This document shows positions 56,639-64,000 of a stretch of DNA of 64,000 nucleotides, piece by piece. Source of the DNA: Actinomarinicola tropica (GTDB lineage Bacteria > Actinomycetota > Acidimicrobiia > Acidimicrobiales > SKKL01); contig NZ_CP045851.1 in NCBI RefSeq assembly GCF_009650215.1, forward strand, positions 2,755,001 through 2,819,000. The letters are read 5' to 3'. The notes beneath the pieces are model-generated. The model saw nothing but the letters and a program-made list of their open reading frames with translations, was not told where the DNA came from and searched no databases. The stretch's first letter is position 1. Each line of letters begins with the position of its first letter. The translations under genes and the position numbers were made by a program.

Positions 56639-56715
56639 TGGTGGAGCTGGCGGGATTCGAACCCGCGGCCTCCTCGATGCGACCGAGGCGCTCTAGCCAA
56701 CTGAGCTACAGCCCC
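56639..56715 (-). tRNA. tRNA-Ala (anticodon CGC)
   Basis: The cloverleaf can be drawn by hand. The acceptor GGGGCTG pairs with CAGCTCC with the G3-U70 identity pair of alanine tRNA. The D-stem is GCTC/GAGC. The anticodon stem CCTCG/CGAGG holds the loop GTCGCAT (anticodon CGC, codon GCG). The T-arm is GCGGG-TTCGAAT-CCCGC, the discriminator base is A, and CCA is encoded (56641-56639). Confidence 0.97.
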
Positions 56716-56785
56716 AGAGGGGCGGTGCCGGGGCACCAGGGCGATGAGCGTAGCCGCTCGGGGAGCGGACGCCGAACGCCGCCGG

Positions 56786-57310
56786 TCAGCCCCGTGCGGC
56801 GCCGACCCGGTGCAGGGCCGGGGCCTCGGCGTGGTCCTCCTGGCGCGGCAGGTACGCCACCTTGTGCCGACGCTCCAGGGCCACCTGCTGCATCTGCCAC
56901 AGCATCGCCACGTAGGCGGCGAGCAGCAGGACGCTCACGGCGAACAGGGCCCAGGCGATGCCGCCGACGACGAGCCCGGCGAGCGCCGTGAGGCCGGTCG
57001 AGGCGAGGAGGCCGACCAGGACCTGGCGGCGCCGCTGGCGCGCCGTGGAGGTGCGTCGCACACCGGTGCGCATCGAGGCCGCCGGGGCGCTGAGGCGTGA
57101 GGTGAGGTCGAGGGCGGGGCCGCCGCTGCGGGCCCGACCCATGCCGCCGCCGAGCACGGACATCTTCTGGCGGAAGCTGCCGACCGAGTCGGAGGGCCGC
57201 CCGACGCCGCCGAGGAGGCGTGCGATCGGTGGGAGGAGGACCGACGCCCACGCGACCACCAGACCGACCGCGAGACCGACCTTCAACATCCCAACCACGA
57301 CAGCGACCAC
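56786..57310 (-). CDS. Membrane protein, possible GlpR-like receptor for gephyrin-like Glp
   Basis: This 174-residue protein has an N-terminal anchor (MLKVGLAVGLVVAWASVLLP), a conserved-looking segment PIARLLGGVGRPSDSVGSFR, a cytosolic basic/Ala-rich linker, two C-terminal helices (VLVGLLASTGLTALAGLVVG, ALFAVSVLLLAAYVAMLWQM) and the tail LERRHKVAYLP. This order matches actinobacterial proteins annotated as gephyrin-like molybdotransferase receptor (GlpR), a divisome-linked partner of Glp; glp/moeA is 5.4 kb away. Homology is judged by pattern only. GTG 57310 has GGGAG eight bases upstream; ATG 57283 is an alternative. Confidence 0.75.
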   Translation of the reverse strand: MVAVVVGMLKVGLAVGLVVAWASVLLPPIARLLGGVGRPSDSVGSFRQKMSVLGGGMGRARSGGPALDLTSRLSAPAASMRTGVRRTSTARQRRRQVLVGLLASTGLTALAGLVVGGIAWALFAVSVLLLAAYVAMLWQMQQVALERRHKVAYLPRQEDHAEAPALHRVGAARG

Positions 57311-57398
57311 GCAGACATCTCCCTTGTTGGTCGGCACTGCAAGGTGTCGGCACCGGCCAGCCCCAGATGACGGTCCGACGACGATTGTGACGGTTCTA

Positions 57399-59480
57399 CT
57401 ACGAACCACCCGTCGATGCCACAACCCCGTGACCGTTGCCACCCGTGTCACGTGTCTCGTCGTCGTCTCCCGCGGCGGTCGGTGGACGCCGGACCCGCCG
57501 CCGGAGGAGGAGGGCGCCACCGACCAGGACGACCAGCACCAGCACCGCACCGAGGAGGCGCACGAGGCCGTCGGTGGTGGCCCCGTCGACCGCATCGGCG
57601 ACCGACGCCGCGCCGTCCTCGGCCCCCGACCAGTCGCCGTCGTCCATGGCCGCGCGTGCCTCCTCGATCTCCTCGTCGACGTCGGAGAACCACAGCCCGA
57701 CGTCGGCGAGCGGGCCGGCGTCGTCGCGCGCCTCGACCGCCTGCCGGAGGTCGCCGGCCGCGTCCTCGGCGGCGTCCATCTCGTCGCGCAGCTCGCCCAG
57801 GTCGTCGGCGGACTCGAAGGTGCGCTGGAGCGGCTCGGGCACGTCGAGGTCGATGCCCCGCAGCTCGTCGGCCAGATCATCTCGTGCCGCCAGGAGGTCC
57901 CGGACGTCGTCGACGACGGCGGTGGCCTCGTCGAACTCCCAGCGCAGCATGTGGTCCCGCAGCACGGCCGGCGGCGCCCAACCGTCACCCTCGTCGAGCA
58001 GGTCGGCGTAGGTCGCGCGTGCCGCGGCCCGGTCGTCGAGCGCCTCCACCTGGTCGGGGGTGACGACGTGGTCCCGGAACAGCTGCTCGGCGCCGGTCGA
58101 GCCACCGACCTCCTCGAGCAGGTCGAGGAGGTTCCGCCAGTCCGCGATGGTCGGCAGGTGGTCCTGGGTCGATCCCGACGGGTACGGGGAGCGGCGCTCG
58201 TCCGCCGCCCGCAGGACCTCGGCGATCGCCTCGGCGCCGATCTCGTCGTGCAGCGCCCGGGCGAGCCACCACGACGCGTTGTAGCCGAACGCCTCGGTGG
58301 CCGCGCTGTCCGGGTCGTCGAACGCCGGGGTCTCCCACCCGTTGAGCGGCGCTCGGGCCGGGTCGGACGGATCGATGGGGTCCGGCGCCACAGGCTCCCC
58401 ACCGAGCTCGACGAGCACCCGGGCGGAGAGCTCGTCGGCGAAGGCCTCGTTGATCCAGCGACCTCTGAACAGCTGGTGGTTGAACCACGCATGGGCCATC
58501 TCGTGGAGCGTGACGTGCTCGTCGAGCTCGTCACCGACCTCGATGAGCGATCGGGCGTGCTCGTACCACCCGGCGTAGCCGTAGAGGTACGGCGCGACGG
58601 TCTCGACGATCGTCAGCCGCCGGTCCTCGTCCCAGGCGAACCCGATCGCCTCCTCGAGCAGGGGGAACCCCTCCTCGACCAGCCTCGTGGTGTGGTCGAG
58701 CCAGGCGTCGTCACCCGGCCACCCCTGGACGCGCACGGTGTGCGGGCCGAAGTCGACGACCCGCTCGGCGAGCTGGTCGTCGTCGCGGACGACGACGCTC
58801 GAGTACCACTCGGACGAGTCGGCGATGGCGTCCGCCCGGTACCGATCGAACCCGTCAGCCGAGCCCTGCGGGGTGAGCGGCTCCCCGACGATCTCGACGT
58901 CGGTGCCCGACGGCACGCGGAGCTCGACCGACCCCAGACCGGGATCGGCCGCAGCGAGCAGCGGCATGGTGGCGAACGCCGGGTTCACGTTGCTGATGCC
59001 GCCGCTACGGGGCGGCTGCCCGGGCAGGTCGTAGGACAGCCGGATCGTCTGGCTGTTGCCGTAGAAGAGGTTGGGCGAGAGGTCGATCGTCGCCAGCTCG
59101 GCGAGCCCGCCACCGATGGGCTCGGTCGTGACGCCGAGCGCCCGGCCACCCGCGCCGGTGGCCGTGACGCCGTTCGACCGCGACAGGACCGGCGTGGCGT
59201 AGGCGTGGAAGTAGTACTGCTCGATCGTCGATCCGGTGACGCGGTCCGGCGTCTGGTTCGTGAGCGTGATGTCGTGGGTGACGCGGATGACCGAGCCCGC
59301 GAGGTCGACGGTGTAGACGGTGGTCGACTCCACCCGGAGGCCCGGCGTCGTGTCCTCCTGGGTGCGCACCGGCGCGGCCGCGGCCCCACCGCCGCTCAGC
59401 GCGACGAGCAGGACGGCGAGCGCGACGACGAGGGCGCTGCGCCCGGACCTGCCGGCTGCCCGCCCGCCCCGTTCGGTCAC
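57399..59480 (-). CDS. Secreted or membrane-anchored M1-like metallopeptidase
   Basis: This 693-residue exported gluzincin has a signal peptide around residues 14-36 (SALVVALAVLLVALSGGGAA). A beta-rich N-terminal domain resembles the M1 fold. The zinc site is HEMAH (326-330) with NEAF Glu345, so the motif is HExxH-x14-E rather than the x18 of aminopeptidase N. A helical region of acidic coiled-coil type follows (residues 540-640) and a C-terminal helix near 650-670 ends in RRRVRR, so it is a type I membrane protein. GTG 59480 overlaps the moaC stop. Confidence 0.85.
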   Translation of the reverse strand: MTERGGRAAGRSGRSALVVALAVLLVALSGGGAAAAPVRTQEDTTPGLRVESTTVYTVDLAGSVIRVTHDITLTNQTPDRVTGSTIEQYYFHAYATPVLSRSNGVTATGAGGRALGVTTEPIGGGLAELATIDLSPNLFYGNSQTIRLSYDLPGQPPRSGGISNVNPAFATMPLLAAADPGLGSVELRVPSGTDVEIVGEPLTPQGSADGFDRYRADAIADSSEWYSSVVVRDDDQLAERVVDFGPHTVRVQGWPGDDAWLDHTTRLVEEGFPLLEEAIGFAWDEDRRLTIVETVAPYLYGYAGWYEHARSLIEVGDELDEHVTLHEMAHAWFNHQLFRGRWINEAFADELSARVLVELGGEPVAPDPIDPSDPARAPLNGWETPAFDDPDSAATEAFGYNASWWLARALHDEIGAEAIAEVLRAADERRSPYPSGSTQDHLPTIADWRNLLDLLEEVGGSTGAEQLFRDHVVTPDQVEALDDRAAARATYADLLDEGDGWAPPAVLRDHMLRWEFDEATAVVDDVRDLLAARDDLADELRGIDLDVPEPLQRTFESADDLGELRDEMDAAEDAAGDLRQAVEARDDAGPLADVGLWFSDVDEEIEEARAAMDDGDWSGAEDGAASVADAVDGATTDGLVRLLGAVLVLVVLVGGALLLRRRVRRPPTAAGDDDETRDTGGNGHGVVASTGGS

Positions 59481-59980
59481 GTCGGGTCGGTGCCGTCCCC
59501 TTCGACGGCCCGCCGGTAGGTCCCGGACCGGCCGCCGGTCTTCTCCCAGAGCGTGATGTCGCCGATGACCATCGAGCGGTCGACCGACTTGCACATGTCG
59601 TAGATCGTGAGCGCCGCGACCGAGCAGGCGGTCATCGCCTCCATCTCCACGCCCGTGCGGTCGACGGTCTCCACCTGCGCCTCGACCTCGACGTAGCTGT
59701 CCTCGATGCGGAAGTTCACGAGGACCGACCCGATGAGCAGCGGGTGGCAGAGCGGGATGAGGTCCGAGGCCCGCTTCGCCGCCTGGATGCCGGCGACGCG
59801 GGCCACCGAGAGCACGTCGCCCTTCGACAGCGCACCGCGGGCGACGAGCGACGTCGTCTCCGGCTGCATGAACACCCGGGCCCGGGCGAGTGCCCGCCGG
59901 TGCGAGGGCTCCTTGGGCGTCACGTCGACCATGCGCGCCCGGCCGAGGGGGTCGAGGTGGGTCAGGCCGTGGTCGGACAT
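59477..59980 (-). CDS. moaC: Cyclic pyranopterin monophosphate synthase
   Basis: This 167-residue enzyme of molybdenum cofactor biosynthesis converts the MoaA product to cPMP. Signatures are THLDPLGRARMVDVTPKEPS, SDLIPLCHPLLIG, VETVDRTGVEMEAMTACSVA and YDMCKSVDRSMVIGDI. It is complete. The promoter is leaderless (TACACT, seven bases). Its TGA overlaps the GTG of the M1-like peptidase gene, an odd functional pairing. Confidence 0.97.
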   Translation of the reverse strand: MSDHGLTHLDPLGRARMVDVTPKEPSHRRALARARVFMQPETTSLVARGALSKGDVLSVARVAGIQAAKRASDLIPLCHPLLIGSVLVNFRIEDSYVEVEAQVETVDRTGVEMEAMTACSVAALTIYDMCKSVDRSMVIGDITLWEKTGGRSGTYRRAVEGDGTDPT

Positions 59981-59987
59981 GGCGGGG

Positions 59988-59993
59988 AGTGTA
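59988..59993 (-). promoter_or_regulatory. -10 element, leaderless moaC promoter
   Basis: Minus-strand TACACT lies seven bases before ATG 59980. Confidence 0.55.
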
Positions 59994-60118
59994 GGCGCCG
60001 GGGTCGACGGGCAGCCTGCCACGAGCGAGCGGCGGCGCTCCCCGGTCCGACACCACCCGAAGAGGGTGAGCACGACGTCGTCAAGGTGGCGCGCCGACGT
60101 GCCGATGCAGGAGGACTG

Positions 60119-61650
60119 ATGCCGTTCTCGTCCCGCCCCCACCCCCGCCGCCGGTTGCTCGCCTTCCTCCTCGCGTCGGCCCTCCTCTCCGCCGGGCTCA
60201 CGCTCGGCCCGACCCCCGAGCCCGCGAGCGCGGCCTGCGCCGCCCGGTCGACCCGGCTCGGCGGCACTATCCAGGGCCAGGACGGCCGCTACATGTGGGT
60301 CATGCTCGGCCTCGAGTACTTCGACGCCGCCGGGCGCCGCCTGGACGCCAACGGGTGCGTCATGCCGACCGGGCAGTACTCCGACCTGTACCGGATCAAC
60401 CGCAACATGATGAGCGGACACGGCAGCTCGACGAGCGACGGCGGCCGGTTCACCAAGAACTGGTCGATCCAGGTCCCGAACAACGCCGCGACGGTCTGGA
60501 TCGAGGCCTACCCCCGCACGAACGACCCCTACGAGGCGGTGTCCACCGAGCGCTACGGCCACGCCATGCGGCGCGCGGTGCCGCTGCCGAACACCAACCT
60601 CGACATCCGCATGCCGCTCAACTGCGGGGTGCAGGGCGACAACGGCGTCGTGGGGCAGAACGGCTCGATCGCCGGGCGACTCGTCGTCAACGGCCGACCG
60701 GTCGACGTGCCGAACATCCACGCGTGGAACGTCGACCCGAACACGTCCAACCCGATCTGGGGGTGGGGCGACTCGCCACGCAACTCCCGTGGCAACGGCT
60801 ACTACCGGGTCGAGAGCCTGGCGCCGAACCAGCACTACACCGTCTGGATGATCGACGGGAACGGCCACATCCGGAAGTCCCCGCCGCTCTGGGTCGCCCC
60901 CTGCCAGGAGACCGTCTGGGAGGTCGTCGAGGGCGCCGACGTGCTGTACCTCGACTGGTTCGCGGGCTTCGTCGACGCCCGCGCCTCGGCGTTCTACGGG
61001 GGCGCGCTGGCGTGGCTCCGTGGCAACGGGCTCACCACGGGCATCAGCCCCGGCGTCTACGCCCCGAACAACGCGAGCACGCGCGCCGAGGTCGTCACCT
61101 TCATGTGGCGGGTGCAGGGCGAGCCCGCCCGCAGCCGCCCGCACGGCTTCGTCGACGTCGTCGGCAACCCCTTCTACGAGCGGGCCCTGCGGTGGGCGGC
61201 GGCCGACGGCCTCACCACCGGCGTCGGCGGCTCGAACCGCTTCGACCCGAACGGCCAGGTCACCCGCGGCGAGCTCGTGACCTTCCTCCACCGCCTGGCA
61301 GGGCGGCCCGGCGGTCATCCGTCGACCGGCTTCGTCGACGTCCGCCCCGGGGCGTTCTACGACGCCGCCGTGCGCTGGGCCTCCGCTCGCGGGCTCACCA
61401 CGGGCGTCGGCGGCTCCAACCGCTTCGAGCCCGATCGTCCCGTCACCCGGGCCGAGATCGCCGTGTTCCTCTGGCGGTTCAAGAACCAGCCCGCGCCGCC
61501 GAACCCGGGCGACGCCGTCAACTGCACCAGCTTCACGCGCTGGTCGGAGGCCAAGGCGTGGCACGACATCTACAGCCCCCGCTGGGGCGACGTCGCCGGT
61601 CTGCGCTCCGGCGGCACGGTGTGCCCGAGCCTGCCCGGTGCGCCGCTGCG

Positions 61651-61654
<4 letters not shown>
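60119..61654 (+). CDS. Secreted protein with three S-layer-homology-like repeats
   Basis: This 511-residue exported protein has a signal peptide of about 38 residues (RRLLAFLLASALLSAGLTLG). An N-terminal beta-rich region of about 240 residues with a carboxypeptidase-regulatory-like look follows (TIQGQDGRYMWVMLGLEYFD; SIAGRLVVNGRPVDVPNIHA). Three SLH-like repeats begin GFVDARASAFY, GFVDVVGNPFY and GFVDVRPGAFY, each with a GLTTG turn and [ST]RAE/RGE helix. A short tail FTRWSEAKAWHDIYSPRWGD ends it. SLH units bind secondary wall polymers, so it is probably cell-wall attached. AGGAGG precedes ATG 60119. Confidence 0.9.
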
Positions 61655-62643
<989 letters not shown>

Positions 62644-62650
62644 CGGGCCC

Positions 62651-62656
62651 AGCGTA
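62651..62656 (-). promoter_or_regulatory. -10 element, leaderless moaA promoter
   Basis: Minus-strand TACGCT lies seven bases before ATG 62643, within the 17-bp gap after moeA/glp. Confidence 0.55.
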
Positions 62657-62660
62657 GGGG

Positions 62661-63875
62661 TCAGCCGAGCAGGATCGCCTCGACGGTGCCGCCGGGTGCC
62701 ACGCCGTCGCCGTCGGGCAGCACCGCGAGCGCCGACGCCGCCGCCATCGCCGAGAGCTGGTGGGACCCCTGGCCCCCGGCGGAGCGCACGTGGAAGCGCC
62801 CGTCCTCGCCGTAGGCGGCCTGGACCCGCAGGAAGTGCGTCTTGCCGTCGGGGCGGCGGGCGAGCCCGTCGACCGCCACCGCGTCGACGATGAGCCGACC
62901 GGGGCCCTCGTGACCCATCATCCGGCGGAGCCCGGGGCGGGCGAACAGCTCGAAGCTCACCATCGAGGACACCGGGTTACCCGGGAGGCCGAACACCGGC
63001 GTGCCGTCGACCGTGCCGAAGGCCAGCGGCTTCGCCGGCTTGATGGCGACCTGCATCCAGTCCATGTCGCCGAGGCGGTCGAGCACGACCTTGACGTAGT
63101 CGAAGTCGCCCATGCTGACGCCGCCGGACGTGACGAGGGCGTCGCAGCGCTCGACGCCGTCACGGATCGCCGCGGTGATGGCCGCCTCGTCGTCGGGGAC
63201 GATCCCGAGGTCGACCGACTCGCAGCCCAGCTCGTCGAGGAGCGCGAGCAGCGTGTGGCGGTTGGCGTCGCGGATCTGGCCCGGCTCGAGCGGTCCGGGG
63301 CCCTCGACCAGCTCGTCGCCGGTCGACATCACCCCGACGCGCGGCCTGCGGTGGACCTCGACCGTGCGTCGCCCGATGCCGGCGAGCACCCCGAGGTGCC
63401 CGGCGGTCAGCTCGACACCGGCGGCGACGACCGGATCGCCGGCGCGGAGGTCGTCGCCCGCCGGTCGGACGTGGTTGCCCGGTGCGACCTCGACGGTGAC
63501 CTCGACGCTCGATCCGTCGTCCGACGGCCGGCAGCGCTCGACCATGACGACGGCGTCGGCACCGGGCGGGATCGGGGCACCGGTCATGATCCGGGCCGCC
63601 GACCCCGACCGGACCTGCACCTCGCCGGACGAGCCGGCGGCGACGGTGCCGACGACGTCGAGGCGGACGGGACGCTCGTCGGTGGCGCCGACCGTGTCGG
63701 CGGCGACGACGGCGAACCCGTCCATCGCCGTGTTGGCGAACGGCGGGACGTCCTCGTCGGTGCGCACCTCGAGGGCGGTGACGAGGCCGCGCGCTGCGGC
63801 GAGGGGGACCTCCACCACGGGCAGCAGGTGGCAGTCCCGGAGGACCCGGGCGCGCGCCTCGCCGAGAGGGATCAC
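62661..63875 (-). CDS. moeA: Molybdopterin molybdotransferase / gephyrin-like protein (MoeA/Glp)
   Basis: This 404-residue MoeA-family protein opens IPLGEARARVLRDCHLLPVV. It has PPFANTAMDGFAVVAADTVG (MoeA signature), MTGAPIPPGADAVVMVE, the MogA-like nucleotide domain with VTSGGVSMGDFDYVKVVLDR, and the motif GLPGNPVSSMVSFELFARP. The C-terminal domain IV is complete. In mycobacteria and corynebacteria the galU-linked MoeA paralogue is Glp, a divisome component; the same galU coupling here (GTGA overlap) makes this copy a Glp candidate as well as a cofactor enzyme. Confidence 0.95.
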   Translation of the reverse strand: MIPLGEARARVLRDCHLLPVVEVPLAAARGLVTALEVRTDEDVPPFANTAMDGFAVVAADTVGATDERPVRLDVVGTVAAGSSGEVQVRSGSAARIMTGAPIPPGADAVVMVERCRPSDDGSSVEVTVEVAPGNHVRPAGDDLRAGDPVVAAGVELTAGHLGVLAGIGRRTVEVHRRPRVGVMSTGDELVEGPGPLEPGQIRDANRHTLLALLDELGCESVDLGIVPDDEAAITAAIRDGVERCDALVTSGGVSMGDFDYVKVVLDRLGDMDWMQVAIKPAKPLAFGTVDGTPVFGLPGNPVSSMVSFELFARPGLRRMMGHEGPGRLIVDAVAVDGLARRPDGKTHFLRVQAAYGEDGRFHVRSAGGQGSHQLSAMAAASALAVLPDGDGVAPGGTVEAILLG

Positions 63876-64000
63876 GACGGGTCGCCGATGCCCTCGCGCG
63901 CCGCGACGTCGCGGATCAGCGAGAGCAGGTCGGCTCGCAGGTCCTCCCTCTCGAGGCCGAGCTCGAGGACCGTGCGCAGGTAGTCGACCTTGTCGCCGAC
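63872..64000 (-). CDS. galU: C-terminal end of probable UTP-glucose-1-phosphate uridylyltransferase (cut by window edge)
   Basis: Only the last 42 residues are visible: VGDKVDYLRTVLELGLERED then LRADLLSLIRDVAAREGIGD and PS. The GDK-x-x-YL-x-x-x-x-E-x-x-L segment matches the end of GalU proteins, and galU precedes moeA1/glp in mycobacteria. Its TGA overlaps the moeA GTG. The assignment rests on a short segment plus gene order. Confidence 0.7.
   Translation of the reverse strand, partial: VGDKVDYLRTVLELGLEREDLRADLLSLIRDVAAREGIGDPS

Overview
The window is a very GC-rich, gene-dense stretch of bacterial chromosome with about 70 protein genes, one tRNA gene, and no rRNA, phage, insertion sequence or CRISPR array. 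It looks like a high-GC actinobacterium. Support comes from GTG, TTG and probably CTG starts, many four-base gene overlaps, a bL37-like small ribosomal protein, a SEC-C methionine aminopeptidase, a galU-glp(moeA) pair as in mycobacteria, and a P450-type ferredoxin. A class such as Acidimicrobiia is plausible, but this is inference. A recurring signal is a TAnnnT -10 hexamer 6-7 bases before the start codon, which implies widespread leaderless mRNAs.

Layout. 1-1050: ychF (cut by the edge), a tiny bL37-like gene and a thiol oxidoreductase. 1198-8098: a nucleoside operon (BMP lipoprotein, ATPase, two permeases, thymidine phosphorylase, cytidine deaminase). 8091-14535: mixed single genes, among them a FrnE-type oxidoreductase, MarC, a PhyH dioxygenase, YqgE, adenosine deaminase and dodecin. 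14616-17251: an M23 and an M20 peptidase. 17333-23223: deoC with a full-length ALDH, a detached ALDH pseudo-domain resembling the C-terminal half of ALDH16, and upp. 23288-26192: cysH-cysD-cysN behind an Rrf2/IscR-like box, followed by six tandem 51-bp hairpin repeats. 26567-31538: a membrane protein, a phosphopentomutase/phosphoglucomutase-type enzyme, queuosine salvage and purine nucleoside phosphorylase. 31561-37569: an acyl-CoA carboxylase, a LigD-like protein without a ligase domain, and a WYL regulator. 37562-47277: di-iron and 2OG oxygenases, an AbiEi/DUF559 protein, an ArsR-SRPBCC pair, a GT-C glycosyltransferase, FKBP, MFS and adenosine kinase. 47350-51491: aminopeptidase N and a phosphoesterase. 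51499-56615: ferredoxin and its reductase, amidase, map and tsaC. 56639-64000: tRNA-Ala, a GlpR-like membrane protein, an M1-like peptidase, molybdenum cofactor genes (moaC, moaA, moeA/glp), an SLH-domain secreted protein, and the end of galU.

How it fits together. Nucleosides imported by the BMP transporter can be deaminated (cdd, add), phosphorolysed (deoA, PNP), salvaged (upp, adenosine kinase), and their sugars channelled through the mutase to DeoC, whose acetaldehyde product could be oxidised by the adjacent ALDH. Mycobacterium tuberculosis has a comparable grouping of cdd-deoA-add and deoD-pmmB-upp.

Most distinctive features: the hairpin-repeat array; a ferredoxin and its reductase in one frame separated only by TAG, with no canonical start for the reductase; a 22-bp divergent promoter with overlapping -10 elements; the IscR-like box before cysH; and the bL37-like and GlpR-like genes.
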